Assembly (NCBI RefSeq): GCF_002386445.1
Contig: NZ_DGIR01000008.1
Span: 1-64,000 of the forward strand
DNA length: 64,000 bases
Source of the DNA: Pseudomonas sp. UBA4617
Lineage (GTDB): Bacteria; Pseudomonadota; Gammaproteobacteria; Pseudomonadales; Pseudomonadaceae
Reading direction: 5' to 3'
Shown here in pieces: positions 19,501 through 27,807 of the stretch. The translations under genes were made by a program, and so were the position numbers. The notes below the pieces were generated by a model. It searched no databases. It saw only the letters and a list, made by a program, of their open reading frames with translations, and had not been told where the DNA came from. How positions within the stretch are numbered: the stretch's first letter is position 1; the number at the start of each line of letters is the position of its first letter.

Positions 19501-20017
19501 TCAGCGCACCGCGCACGGCGAACTCGCCATGCTCGTAGACGGTATCGACACAGCGATAGCCGCTGGCTTCCAGGCGCGTGCGCATCTGTTCGACATCGAT
19601 GGTCTGGCCGACGTCCAGCACCAGGCTGCTGCCCAGCAGGAAGCGGGTCGGCGCCAGGCGGTGCAGGGCGGTGGTGACCGGTACCACGAGGATGCCATGG
19701 CTCAGCTCCGGCAGGCGGTACAGGCTGGCGATGCGCTGGGAGATGATGTCCTGGTGCGGCGAGAACAGGTCGTAGGGCAGGGTTTCCCAATCGGGGAACG
19801 GCAGCACCGGCAGGTCCGGCGCAAAGAAGCGAAGTTCCTGTTCCAGACGATCGGCCGCCTGGCTGTCGGCAGTCAGCAGCAAAGTGAAGCGGCCCGCGCT
19901 GCTGGCGGCCTCGGCGATGGCCAGGCTGAGGGCGGCTCCGGGGAGATTACCCCAGGTTTGTTTGCCGGCCGTGGCCGACATTTGCGGTAGGCGCAGAACT
20001 GACACGGGAGATTGCAC
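16556..20017 (-). CDS. mfd: Transcription-repair coupling factor Mfd
   Basis: A 1153-residue protein with full Mfd architecture. An N-terminal UvrB-like module (LPFPDWETLPYDLFSPHQD) comes first. The RNA-polymerase-interacting domain follows near 480-540 (VHIDHGVGRYLGL). Then come the RecG-like motor with Walker A GDVGFGKTEVAMRAAF near 635 and DEEHRFGVRQKE near 735, and a C-terminal TRCF domain. Mfd displaces stalled RNA polymerase and recruits UvrA for transcription-coupled repair. The start could be the given ATG or the ATG 12 codons in (MSATAGKQ). It is divergent from gap. Confidence 0.97.
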   Translation of the reverse strand: MQSPVSVLRLPQMSATAGKQTWGNLPGAALSLAIAEAASSAGRFTLLLTADSQAADRLEQELRFFAPDLPVLPFPDWETLPYDLFSPHQDIISQRIASLYRLPELSHGILVVPVTTALHRLAPTRFLLGSSLVLDVGQTIDVEQMRTRLEASGYRCVDTVYEHGEFAVRGALIDLFPMGSKLPYRIDLFDDEIETLRTFDPETQRSIDKVDSVRLLPAREFPMQKEEVTRFKARFRERFDVDFRRSAIFQDLASGIIPAGIEYYLPLFFEETSTLFDYLPADTQVFSLPGVEQAAEHFWNDVRGRYEDRRGDLSRPLLPPAELFLPVEDCFARLKQWPRVVVSSEDLEPGVGRERFPARALPNLAIEAKANQPLAELANFLDQFPGRVLFTAESAGRREVLLELLERLKLRPQGVDGWADFITGAERLAITIAPLDDGLLLDDPAVALIAESPLFGQRVMQRRRRDKRGETANDAVIKNLTELREGAPVVHIDHGVGRYLGLATLEIEGQAAEFLTLEYAEGAKLYVPVANLHLIARYTGSDDALAPLHRLGSEAWQKAKRKAAEQVRDVAAELLDIYARRAARKGYAFADPAADYATFSAGFPFEETPDQQAAIEAVRADMLAPKPMDRLVCGDVGFGKTEVAMRAAFIAVHSGRQVAVLVPTTLLAQQHYNSFRDRFADWPVTVEVMSRFKSAKEVAAAAADLAEGKIDILIGTHKLLQDDVRFKDLGLAIIDEEHRFGVRQKEQLKALRSEVDILTLTATPIPRTLNMAVAGMRDLSIIATPPARRLSVRTFVMEQNKSTVKEALLRELLRGGQVYYLHNDVKTIEKCAADLAELVPEARIGIGHGQMRERELEQVMSDFYHKRFNVLVASTIIETGIDVPSANTIVIERADKFGLAQLHQLRGRVGRSHHQAYAYLLTPTRQKVSADAEKRLEAIANTQDLGAGFVLATNDLEIRGAGELLGEGQSGQIQAVGFTLYMEMLERAVKAIRKGTQPNLEQPLGGGPEINLRLPALIPEDYLPDVHARLILYKRIASAADEEGLKDLQVEMIDRFGLLPEPTKNLMRLTSLKLQAEKLGIKKVDAGPNGGKIEFEAETPVDPLTLIKLIQGQPKRYKFEGATQFRFLVPMERPDERFNTLEALFERLTPQPA

Positions 20018-20119
20018 TCCAAGCGTTGCGGCAAAGAGATCGATTGTACCGGTGACGGTGCCGGCTGTCAGGCTCGAAAGGGCATGAACGCTGGCTTGCG
20101 TGACCGCGACAGGCGCTCA

Positions 20120-20148
20120 TTGCCGGTTACGCGTTGGGGCGTCATAAT
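20120..20148 (+). promoter_or_regulatory. Candidate sigma-70 promoter for gap
   Basis: TTGCCG at 20120-20125 and CATAAT at 20143-20148 have a 17-bp spacer. They lie about 40 bp before the GTG start in the mfd-gap divergent region. Confidence 0.45.
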
Positions 20149-20187
20149 GTAGCCCCTTTTTTCTGTCCCTACATGTGGAAGGTTCCC

Positions 20188-21636
20188 GTGACTCAGAAGC
20201 CCGACCAGTGTCTTGGTGAGTGGATCGATCGTGAAGCCCTGGCTGAAGCGATGATCCCGCTTATCGGTCAGCTCTACCGCAACAACAATGTGGTGAGCTC
20301 GATTTATGGCCGTAGCCTGATCAACCGTTCGGTTATCTCGATCCTCAAGGCGCACCGCTTTGCGCGTCATCGTCAAGCCGACGAGACCGAACTGTCCGTA
20401 CACGAGACATTCCCCCTGCTGAAGGCCATGAGCGAGCTGAAGCTGGGCGCCGCCTCGGTCGACCTGGGCAAGCTGGCCAACAAGTTCAAGCAGGAAGGCA
20501 ATGGCCGTACTGCCGAGCAGTTCGTCCGTGAAGAACTGGCCGAAGTGGTAGGTCAGCAGAACGCTTCGTCGCGCAAGGGCACCGACGTCGTGCTGTACGG
20601 CTTCGGCCGCATCGGCCGCCTGCTGGCGCGCATCCTGATCGAGAAGACCGGTGGCGGCGACGGCCTGCGCCTGCGTGCCATCGTCGTGCGCAAGGGCGCC
20701 GAGAACGACCTGGTCAAGCGTGCCAGCCTGCTGCGCCGTGACTCGGTGCACGGCCCGTTCGATGGCACCATCACCATCGACGAAGCCAACAACACCATCA
20801 CCGCCAACGGCAACCTGATCCAGGTTATCTACGCCAAGAGCCCAAGCGAAGTCGACTACACCCAGTACGGCATCGAGAACGCGCTGATCGTCGACAACAC
20901 CGGCGTATGGCGTGATGCCGACGGCCTGGGCCAGCACCTGGCCTGCCCGGGCGCTGCCCGCGTGATCCTCACCGCACCTGGCAAGGGCGCGCTGAAGAAC
21001 ATCGTGCACGGCATCAACCACGGTGACATCGCTGCCGATGACAAGATCATCTCGGCCGCTTCCTGCACCACCAACGCCATCGTGCCGGTGCTCAAGGCCA
21101 TCAACGACCAGTACGGCATCGTCAACGGCCACGTCGAAACCGTTCACTCGTTCACCAACGACCAGAACCTGATCGACAACTTCCACAAGGGCAGCCGCCG
21201 TGGCCGTGCCGCGCCGCTGAACATGGTCATCACCGAAACCGGCGCCGCCACTGCTGCTGCCAAGGCGCTGCCAGTGCTCAAGGGCAAGCTGACCGGCAAC
21301 GCCATTCGCGTACCGACGCCGAACGTTTCGATGGCCATCCTGAACCTGAACCTGGAAAAGCCTACCTCGCGCGACGAGATCAACGAGTACCTGCGCCAGA
21401 CCGCCATGCACTCGGAACTGCACAAGCAGATCGACTACGTCAGCTCGCAGGAAGTGGTTTCGACCGACTTCGTCGGCTCGCGCCACGCCGGTGTGGTTGA
21501 TGCTGAAGCGACCATCGCCAACGATAACCGCGTTGTGCTGTACGTCTGGTACGACAACGAATTCGGTTACAGCTGCCAGGTGGTTCGCGTGATGGAAGAG
21601 ATGGCCGGTGTGAACCCGCCAGCGTTTCCGCGCTGA
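20188..21636 (+). CDS. gap: Glyceraldehyde-3-phosphate dehydrogenase, long form
   Basis: The GAPDH domain starts near residue 130 (YGFGRIGRLLARILIEK). It contains the catalytic Cys motif ASCTTNAIVPVLKAI near residue 293 and ends with YVWYDNEFGYSCQVVRVMEEM. About 130 residues of helical sequence precede the Rossmann fold, making the protein about 482 residues instead of about 335. Gammaproteobacteria carry such extended enzymes, thought to favour the gluconeogenic direction. I chose the GTG at 20188 because GGAAGG precedes it at good spacing; an ATG at 20173 would give 487 residues but lacks a ribosome site. It is followed by a strong terminator. Confidence 0.93.
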   Translation: MTQKPDQCLGEWIDREALAEAMIPLIGQLYRNNNVVSSIYGRSLINRSVISILKAHRFARHRQADETELSVHETFPLLKAMSELKLGAASVDLGKLANKFKQEGNGRTAEQFVREELAEVVGQQNASSRKGTDVVLYGFGRIGRLLARILIEKTGGGDGLRLRAIVVRKGAENDLVKRASLLRRDSVHGPFDGTITIDEANNTITANGNLIQVIYAKSPSEVDYTQYGIENALIVDNTGVWRDADGLGQHLACPGAARVILTAPGKGALKNIVHGINHGDIAADDKIISAASCTTNAIVPVLKAINDQYGIVNGHVETVHSFTNDQNLIDNFHKGSRRGRAAPLNMVITETGAATAAAKALPVLKGKLTGNAIRVPTPNVSMAILNLNLEKPTSRDEINEYLRQTAMHSELHKQIDYVSSQEVVSTDFVGSRHAGVVDAEATIANDNRVVLYVWYDNEFGYSCQVVRVMEEMAGVNPPAFPR

Positions 21637-21654
21637 TTCGCTTGTAAGGCAATG

Positions 21655-21687
21655 AAAAAACGGGAACCTTCGGGTTCCCGTTTTTTT
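21655..21687 (+). terminator. Intrinsic terminator of gap
   Basis: AACGGGAACC-TTCG-GGTTCCCGTT forms a 10-bp stem with a stable UUCG loop, followed by a T7 tract. The A-run before the stem would let it work on the other strand too. Confidence 0.95.
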
Positions 21688-21732
21688 ATCCAGAATTTGT
21701 GTTGCCAGTACTGGTAATCGAGAGGACGAAGC

Positions 21733-22731
21733 TTGCGCACAGCCTTGCTGTTCATTCTCATGCTCCTGACCGCTTGCAACCAGGGCCCCGCCCTGGAGCG
21801 CCTGGGCGGCCCGACCATGGGCAGCAGCTATAGCATCCAGTATGTGCGTGAGCCCGGCGGCCCTGCCCCGGCCCAGGTGCAAGCCGCGGTCGAAACCATT
21901 CTGCAGGGCATCGACCAGCACTACTCGACCTACCGCAGCGATTCCACCGTCAGCCAGTTCAACCAGTTGCCCGCCAAACAGTGCCAGGCCCTACCGGCCG
22001 ACATGCTCGAACTGGTCAGCCTGGGCCAGCAACTGGCCGAGCAGAGCGACGGCGCCTTCGACCTCACCGTCGAGCCGTTGCTCGACCTGTGGGGCTTCGG
22101 CCCACAGGCGCGCCACATGCAAGTGCCCGACCCCCGGGCGCTGGCCCGGGCGCGCCAACGGGTAGGCTACCGGCACCTGCATATCCAGGGCCAGGCCCTG
22201 TGCAAGGACGCTCCGGTGCAGCTCGACTTCAACAGCATTGCCGCTGGCCATGCCGTCGACCTGATCGCTACACGCCTGCAGGCCATGGGCGTAGCCAGCT
22301 TTGTCGCCGAAGTGACCGGCGAGCTCAAGGCCGTCGGCCGCAAGCCTGACGGCAGCCCCTGGCGCATCGCCCTGGAGCTGCCCCGCGAAGACCGCCAGAT
22401 CGCCCGCCAGGTCATTCCGCTCGATGGCCTTTCGGTATCAACCTCGGGTGACTATCGGCATTATTTCGAGGACAATGGCCGGCGCTATTCGCACACCTTC
22501 GATGCCCGTCTCGGGCGCCCGGTGCAGCACGACCTGGCCGCGGTCACCGTGCTCGATGCCTCGGCCCTGCGGGCAGACGGCTATTCGACGCTGCTGTTGA
22601 TCCTCGGCCCGCAGCGCGGCTGGGATTTTGCCATTACGCATGGCCTGCCGGCTGTTCTGGTGACTCGGGCCGAGGGTGGCTTCGTCTCCCAAGCTACGCC
22701 CGCGTTCGAACGGGCAGTGAAAGGCGAGTGA
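21733..22731 (+). CDS. apbE: FAD:protein FMN transferase (ApbE family), lipoprotein
   Basis: A 332-residue protein with an N-terminal lipoprotein signal (LLFILMLLTAC, lipobox LTAC). The ApbE core follows: GPTMGSSYSIQYV, then LDFNSIAAGHAVDLIA and the C-terminal metal/flavin motif SHTFDARLGRP. ApbE covalently attaches FMN to Ser/Thr of periplasm-facing flavoproteins such as NqrB/C and RnfG. The start is TTG, preceded by GAGGAC at the right spacing. No obvious target flavoprotein gene is adjacent. It is read separately from gap because of the terminator between them. Confidence 0.93.
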   Translation: MRTALLFILMLLTACNQGPALERLGGPTMGSSYSIQYVREPGGPAPAQVQAAVETILQGIDQHYSTYRSDSTVSQFNQLPAKQCQALPADMLELVSLGQQLAEQSDGAFDLTVEPLLDLWGFGPQARHMQVPDPRALARARQRVGYRHLHIQGQALCKDAPVQLDFNSIAAGHAVDLIATRLQAMGVASFVAEVTGELKAVGRKPDGSPWRIALELPREDRQIARQVIPLDGLSVSTSGDYRHYFEDNGRRYSHTFDARLGRPVQHDLAAVTVLDASALRADGYSTLLLILGPQRGWDFAITHGLPAVLVTRAEGGFVSQATPAFERAVKGE

Positions 22732-22935
22732 AAGCACAAGCAGGGATGATCGCCGCCAGGGAGTGGGTGAACCACATGTAGTGCGGGCGAAACTGGCCTA
22801 CGACGCGACCAAGGGTTAATGTGCGCGGCGTTCACGCTTGATTAGACTGCACCCGAATTTTCTCATGGCGCCCCGGCGGCATGATCGCGCCCCGCGAGCG
22901 ACCGTGGCTTGCGGGCCAGTTCTGAAGGAGTACGC

Positions 22936-24330
22936 ATGGCTGTCTACAACTACGACGTAGTGGTGCTGGGTTCCGGCCCGGCCGGGGAAGGCGCGGCAAT
23001 GAACGCCGCCAAAGCAGGGCGCAAGGTAGCGATGGTCGACAGCCGTCGCCAGGTGGGGGGCAACTGCACCCACCTCGGCACCATCCCGTCCAAGGCACTG
23101 CGTCACTCGGTGCGGCAGATCATGCAGTTCAACACCAACCCGATGTTCCGTGCCATCGGCGAGCCGCGCTGGTTCTCGTTCCCCGACGTGCTGAAGAGCG
23201 CCGAGAAGGTCATCGCCAAGCAGGTGGCCTCGCGCACCGGCTATTACGCCCGTAACCGCGTTGATGTGTTCGTCGGCACCGGCAGCTTCGCCGACGAGCA
23301 GACCATCGAAGTGGTCTGCCCGAACGGTGTGGTGGAAAAGCTCAACGCCAAGCACATCATCATTGCCACCGGCTCGCGCCCCTATCGCCCGGCCGACATC
23401 GACTTCAACCACCCGCGCGTGTACGACAGCGACACCATCCTCAGCCTCAGCCACACCCCGCGCAAGCTGATCGTGTACGGCGCCGGTGTGATCGGTTGCG
23501 AGTACGCCTCGATCTTCAGCGGCCTCGGCGTGCTGGTGGAACTGGTGGACAACCGTGGTCAGCTGCTGAGCTTCCTCGATTCGGAAATTTCCCAGGCGCT
23601 GAGCTACCACTTCAGCAACAACAACATCACCGTACGCCACAACGAAGACTACGAGCGTGTCGAAGGCCTGGACAACGGTGTGATCCTGCACCTGAAATCG
23701 GGCAAGAAGATCAAGGCCGACGCCTTGCTGTGGTGCAACGGCCGTACTGGCAACACCGACAAGCTGGGCCTGGAAAATATCGGCATCAAGGTCAACAGCC
23801 GCGGCCAGATCGAGGTCGACGAGAGCTACCGCACCAGCGTGCCGAACATCTACGGCGCCGGTGACGTGATCGGCTGGCCAAGCCTGGCCAGTGCTGCACA
23901 CGACCAGGGCCGCTCGGCCGCGGGCAGCATCGTCGACAATGGCAGCTGGCGTTTCGTCAACGACGTGCCGACCGGCATCTACACCATTCCCGAGATCAGC
24001 TCGATCGGCAAGAACGAGCAGGAGCTGACCCAGGCCAAGGTGCCATACGAGGTGGGCAAGGCCTTCTTCAAGAGCATGGCCCGTGCGCAGATTGCCGGCG
24101 AGCCGCAAGGCATGCTGAAGATCCTGTTCCATCGCGAAACGCTGGAAGTGCTGGGTGTGCACTGCTTCGGCTACCAGGCTTCGGAAATCGTCCACATCGG
24201 CCAGGCAGTGATGAACCAGCCGGGCGAGCTGAACAACCTGAAGTACTTCGTCAACACCACGTTCAACTACCCGACCATGGCCGAAGCCTATCGGGTAGCT
24301 GCCTACGACGGCCTGAACCGGCTTTTTTGA
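22936..24330 (+). CDS. sthA: Soluble pyridine nucleotide transhydrogenase
   Basis: A 464-residue flavoprotein of the disulfide-reductase fold. The FAD motif is VVLGSGPAGEGAAMNAAKAG. The segment GGNCTHLGTIPSKALRH has a single Cys where dithiol reductases have CxxxxC, a hallmark of SthA. The NAD(P) motif is YGAGVIGCEYASI. SthA interconverts NADPH + NAD+ and NADP+ + NADH in the cytoplasm. The start (MAVYNYDVVV) follows GAAGGAG, and ten further in-frame codons upstream are unlikely. Convergent with glpQ. Confidence 0.97.
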   Translation: MAVYNYDVVVLGSGPAGEGAAMNAAKAGRKVAMVDSRRQVGGNCTHLGTIPSKALRHSVRQIMQFNTNPMFRAIGEPRWFSFPDVLKSAEKVIAKQVASRTGYYARNRVDVFVGTGSFADEQTIEVVCPNGVVEKLNAKHIIIATGSRPYRPADIDFNHPRVYDSDTILSLSHTPRKLIVYGAGVIGCEYASIFSGLGVLVELVDNRGQLLSFLDSEISQALSYHFSNNNITVRHNEDYERVEGLDNGVILHLKSGKKIKADALLWCNGRTGNTDKLGLENIGIKVNSRGQIEVDESYRTSVPNIYGAGDVIGWPSLASAAHDQGRSAAGSIVDNGSWRFVNDVPTGIYTIPEISSIGKNEQELTQAKVPYEVGKAFFKSMARAQIAGEPQGMLKILFHRETLEVLGVHCFGYQASEIVHIGQAVMNQPGELNNLKYFVNTTFNYPTMAEAYRVAAYDGLNRLF

Positions 24331-24334
24331 GCGG

Positions 24335-24363
24335 CTCCGACCGGTGGCCTGAGCCGGTCGGAG
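24335..24363. terminator. Stem-loop between convergent sthA and glpQ
   Basis: CTCCGACCGG-n9-CCGGTCGGAG is a perfect 10-bp stem starting 4 bp after the sthA stop and ending 9 bp before the glpQ stop. No T-run follows on either strand. It may act as a shared 3' end or RNA stabiliser. Confidence 0.55.
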
Positions 24364-24372
24364 AGACCGATT

Positions 24373-25095
24373 TCAACCCTGCCCGAGGGTGGTCTTGGCC
24401 AAACCGGGAAAGTCTGTAATCAGGCTGTCCACGCCAAAGTCAGCGAGCCGGCGCATCAGTGCCGGTTCGTTGACCGTCCATACCGACACGTGCAGCCCCT
24501 GGCCCTGCGCTTTCAACAGGCGCTCCGGCGTGCACAGTGTCCAGTTCAATGCCAGCAGGTCGCAGCCGTAGTTCTGTGCCACCTTCAGCGGGTCGAGCCA
24601 GGCGTATTCGGCCACCAGCCCGCGTTGCACATCCGGCACCAGTTCCTGTGCGGCGCCCAGCACTTCGCGCGAGCTCGAGGTGATGGTCACCTTGTCCAGC
24701 AGGCCGTACTGCTGGGCCAGTTCACGGATCGCCAGCACGGTGGTGGCGGCGCGGGTGCGTGAGGCGCTTTTCACTTCCAGCTGCCAGTGCTCGAACGGGC
24801 ATTTCTGGAACAGCTCTTCCAGCCGCGGGATCGGGCAGGGCTGGACGTGGCCAGGGCCGCCTTTGCGCGCGTCGATCCTGACCAGGTCGGCGGCCGCGTG
24901 TTCGACCACCTTGCCGCGCTTGCCGGTGGTGCGCTTGAGGGTGGGGTCGTGGATCACCATCAGCTCGTTGTCGGCCGACAGGTGCAGGTCCAGCTCGCAG
25001 CGGGTCACGCCGTGAGCCAGGCACTGCTGGAAGCTCTTCAGGGTATTCTCGGGCGCTTCGCCCTTGGCGCCGCGATGGCCGTAGATCAGGGTCAC
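24373..25095 (-). CDS. glpQ: Glycerophosphodiester phosphodiesterase
   Basis: A 240-residue GDPD domain without a signal peptide, so probably the cytoplasmic (UgpQ-like) form. Motifs are GHRGAKGEAPENT (catalytic His and Glu), ELDLHLSADNELMVIHDPTLKRTT (second His) and the C-terminal VSVWTVNEPALMRRL. It hydrolyses glycerophosphodiesters to glycerol-3-phosphate and an alcohol. The start is GTG, giving MTLIYGHRG. The PilZ gene lies 32 bp upstream on the same strand and may be cotranscribed. Confidence 0.93.
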   Translation of the reverse strand: MTLIYGHRGAKGEAPENTLKSFQQCLAHGVTRCELDLHLSADNELMVIHDPTLKRTTGKRGKVVEHAAADLVRIDARKGGPGHVQPCPIPRLEELFQKCPFEHWQLEVKSASRTRAATTVLAIRELAQQYGLLDKVTITSSSREVLGAAQELVPDVQRGLVAEYAWLDPLKVAQNYGCDLLALNWTLCTPERLLKAQGQGLHVSVWTVNEPALMRRLADFGVDSLITDFPGLAKTTLGQG

Positions 25096-25127
25096 GTTCG
25101 TTCCTTCAAATCAGGGAAAAGTTGGGC

Positions 25128-25712
25128 TCAGGAGGCGGGGTCGTTCTGTTCCAGCTGCTGGCGCCGTTGTTGCTGCTGGCGCTGCAGGATGTAGCGGGCC
25201 AGTAATTGACGCTGGGCGTCGGTCATGTCGGTGAATTCGCTGCCGACCTCGAAGCCGCCCTGCGGGCGCGGGTCGCAATGGGTAATCTTGCCGCGCAGCA
25301 GCAAACCATGGGCGCGTGGCATCAGCACCATCTTCACTTTCACCCGGGTACCGGGGGCCAGCCGCGTGGCTTGCGTGAATTCGATGCCGCCCTCGGAAAT
25401 GACTACCGGCTGGAGTTGGCCCACTTCGCCGATCAGGGTTTGGGCGACCACCGCGCTGAGCAGGTCGAGGCGTTTGTTCTGCGCACGCAGGAATGCGGCG
25501 AGGGTGCGGTCCTTTTCGCTCAACTGGCGTAGCAGGTGCTGCGACTCGAAGTCGGACAGGTGCAGCTCGCTGAGCAGGTTGAACAGCGGCGAATCATCTT
25601 GCAACACATCTGGGTCAAGGGCTTCGGCCGCGCTGAGGGGGCTGATTTGAAGTGCGATCTGATCTTCGATGCGGTAGTATTCGCGGCGATCTTCTTCGTC
25701 TAATGTCGTCAT
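25128..25712 (-). CDS. PilZ-domain protein (cyclic-di-GMP receptor candidate)
   Basis: A 194-residue protein beginning MTTLDEEDRREYYRIEDQIALQIS. The N-terminal YRIED region and a central helical part are followed by a PilZ barrel with VVISEGGIEF, a variant of the (D/N)-x-S-x-x-G motif. The C-terminal tail is Gln/Arg-rich. PilZ domains bind c-di-GMP and control motility or exopolysaccharide, but the weak arginine motif makes binding uncertain. It is divergent from lolC, which starts 94 bp away. Confidence 0.8.
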   Translation of the reverse strand: MTTLDEEDRREYYRIEDQIALQISPLSAAEALDPDVLQDDSPLFNLLSELHLSDFESQHLLRQLSEKDRTLAAFLRAQNKRLDLLSAVVAQTLIGEVGQLQPVVISEGGIEFTQATRLAPGTRVKVKMVLMPRAHGLLLRGKITHCDPRPQGGFEVGSEFTDMTDAQRQLLARYILQRQQQQRRQQLEQNDPAS

Positions 25713-25805
25713 GGCGAACCCAAGGTAGCGGCGGTGGTCCGAGTGTAAAGCCGCCGTAGGCGCCTCGCCACAAGGACGTTCCCTTTCATCCGAACAAGCC
25801 CCGAC

Positions 25806-27056
25806 ATGTTCAGACCTCTTTTCGCATTCATCGGCACGCGTTATACCCGTGCCAAACGTCGCAATCACTTCGTCTCGTTCATTTCCCTGACCTCGATGAT
25901 CGGCCTCGCCCTGGGCGTGGTGGTGATGATCGTGGTGCTCTCGGTGATGAACGGTTTCGACCACGAGATGCGCACCCGCGTGCTGGGCATGATCCCGCAT
26001 GCCACGCTGGAGAGCGGCCAGCCCATAGCCGACTGGCCGGCCCTTGCCCAACAAGTAAAGCAGAATCCGCAGGTACTGGCGGTTGCGCCGTTCACCCAGA
26101 TGCAGGGCCTGCTGACCCATGACGGCAAGGTGCAGAAGGTGCTGCTCAACGGCATCGACCCGGCTCGCGAGCGCGAGGTGTCGATCATCGACAAGTTCGT
26201 CCTGCAGGGCCGCCTCGACCAGCTGGCGCCGGGCGAGTGGGGCATCATGATCGGCGACAAGGCCGCGACCAAGCTGGGGGTTTCGATCGGCGACAAGCTC
26301 ACCTTTGTCGCCCCCGAGGTCAGCGTGACCCCGGCCGGCATGTTCCCGCGCATGAAGCGCTTCACCGTGGTCGGTACCTTCCACGTCGGGGCGGGCGAGA
26401 TCGACGGCTACCTGGGCCTGACCAACATCAGTGACCTGTCCCGCCTGCACCGCTGGAAACCCGACCAGGTGCAGGGCCTGCGTCTGAAGTTCGACGACCT
26501 GTTCCAGGCGCCGCGCGTGGCCTGGGACATCGCCCAGCGCCTGGGTGAGCAGGAGTTCTACAGCCGTGACTGGACCCGCACCCATGGCAACCTGTACCAG
26601 GCGATCCGCATGGAAAAGGCCATGATCGGCCTGCTGTTGCTGCTGATCGTCGCGGTGGCGGCATTCAACATCATTTCCACCCTGGTGATGGTGGTCAACG
26701 ACAAGCGCGGCGACATTGCCATCCTGCGCACCCTGGGCGCCACGCCCGGGCAGATCATGCTCATCTTCATGGTCCAGGGCACGGTGATCGGGGTGATCGG
26801 TACCCTGATCGGCGCCGTGGTCGGGATCGTCGCCGCGCTGAATGTCAGTGCGGTGATCGCCGGCATCGAGAAACTGATCGGGCACAAGTTCCTCAATGCC
26901 GACGTGTACTTCATCGATTACCTGCCGTCGCAGATCCAGGCCCAGGACGTGTACATGGTCTGTGCCGCGGCGCTGGTCCTGAGTTTCTTCGCCACCCTGT
27001 ACCCGGCCTGGCGTGCGGCGCGCACCCAGCCTGCAGAGGCGCTACGTTATGAGTGA
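25806..27056 (+). CDS. lolC: Lipoprotein-releasing ABC transporter permease (LolC/E family)
   Basis: A 416-residue inner-membrane permease: one TM helix near residues 25-47, a large periplasmic domain, and three C-terminal TM helices (LLLLLIVAVAAFNIISTLVM onward). With LolD it extracts outer-membrane lipoproteins and passes them to LolA. It starts FRPLFAFIGTRYTRAKRRNHF, nearly identical to the paralogue downstream of lolD. Its stop overlaps an upstream lolD start, so translation is probably coupled. Confidence 0.95.
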   Translation: MFRPLFAFIGTRYTRAKRRNHFVSFISLTSMIGLALGVVVMIVVLSVMNGFDHEMRTRVLGMIPHATLESGQPIADWPALAQQVKQNPQVLAVAPFTQMQGLLTHDGKVQKVLLNGIDPAREREVSIIDKFVLQGRLDQLAPGEWGIMIGDKAATKLGVSIGDKLTFVAPEVSVTPAGMFPRMKRFTVVGTFHVGAGEIDGYLGLTNISDLSRLHRWKPDQVQGLRLKFDDLFQAPRVAWDIAQRLGEQEFYSRDWTRTHGNLYQAIRMEKAMIGLLLLLIVAVAAFNIISTLVMVVNDKRGDIAILRTLGATPGQIMLIFMVQGTVIGVIGTLIGAVVGIVAALNVSAVIAGIEKLIGHKFLNADVYFIDYLPSQIQAQDVYMVCAAALVLSFFATLYPAWRAARTQPAEALRYE

Positions 27057-27063
27057 GTCGCGC

Positions 27064-27747
27064 ATGAGTGATAAAGCCGTTCTGAGTTGCCGCAACCTGG
27101 GCAAGTCCTACGACGAGGGCCCGGAGTCGGTGCAGGTACTGTCCGGTCTCAACCTCGAGCTGCACGCCGGTGAGCGCGTGGCTATCGTCGGCAGCTCAGG
27201 CTCCGGCAAGAGTACCTTGCTCAACCTGCTGGGCGGCCTCGACCGGCCGACCCAGGGCAGCGTCTGGCTGGCTGGCGAGGAGCTGTCGGCGCTGGGCGAG
27301 CGGGCGCGTGGCCTGCTGCGCAACCGGGAACTGGGCTTTGTCTACCAGTTCCACCACCTGCTGCCGGAATTCACCGCCATCGAGAACGTGTGCATGCCGT
27401 TGCTGATCGGCCGTACCCCGATTCCCGAGGCCCGCGAGCGTGCCGAGGCGCTGCTCAAACGTGTCGGCCTGGCCCACCGCTTCAACCACAAACCGGCCGA
27501 GCTGTCCGGCGGCGAGCGCCAGCGGGTGGCGATTGCCCGGGCGCTGGCCAACCGCCCGGGTCTGGTGATGCTCGACGAGCCGACCGGCAACCTCGATCAC
27601 CACACCGCGCAAGGCATCCAGGAATTGATGCAGGAACTTTCCAGTGCTTCGCGCACCGCGTTCCTGGTGGTGACCCACGACCTTAACCTGGCACGCCAGA
27701 TGGATCGCGTGCTGAAGCTCGACGACGGTCACCTGGTGGCGATCTGA
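27064..27747 (+). CDS. lolD: Lipoprotein-releasing ABC transporter ATP-binding protein LolD
   Basis: A 227-residue ABC ATPase. Walker A is VGSSGSGKSTLLN, the Q-loop region holds FVYQFHHLLPEFTAIEN, the signature is LSGGERQRVAIARAL and Walker B is GLVMLDEPTGNLD. It powers LolC/E. I used the ATG giving MSDKAVLS; an ATG at 27049 adds five residues and overlaps the lolC stop by 8 bp. Directly after the gene is a terminator-like hairpin that separates it from lolE. Confidence 0.95.
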   Translation: MSDKAVLSCRNLGKSYDEGPESVQVLSGLNLELHAGERVAIVGSSGSGKSTLLNLLGGLDRPTQGSVWLAGEELSALGERARGLLRNRELGFVYQFHHLLPEFTAIENVCMPLLIGRTPIPEARERAEALLKRVGLAHRFNHKPAELSGGERQRVAIARALANRPGLVMLDEPTGNLDHHTAQGIQELMQELSSASRTAFLVVTHDLNLARQMDRVLKLDDGHLVAI

Positions 27748-27755
27748 TCGACTGC

Positions 27756-27782
27756 ACGGGGTGGCGGCGCCGCCCCGTTTTC
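27756..27782 (+). terminator. Terminator-like hairpin between lolD and lolE
   Basis: ACGGGGTGGC-GGC-GCCGCCCCGT forms a 10-bp stem (one G-U pair) with a T5 run at its 3' edge, then CCTGTTTTC. It lies within the lol operon, 8 bp after lolD and 25 bp before lolE. Confidence 0.65.
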
Positions 27783-27807
27783 CTGTTTTCATTGGGTGTT
27801 TCCGTAC

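Noticed and set aside
15914..19990. A 1358-codon open frame on the plus strand opposite mfd
   Set aside because: It mirrors the mfd codons in the antisense frame, as expected in high-GC DNA, and its composition is His/Gln/Gly/Val-rich without any domain. mfd on the other strand is certain.
20068..21921. A 617-codon minus-strand frame opposite gap
   Set aside because: Shadow frame running across the gap terminator and neighbouring sequence, without protein-family features.
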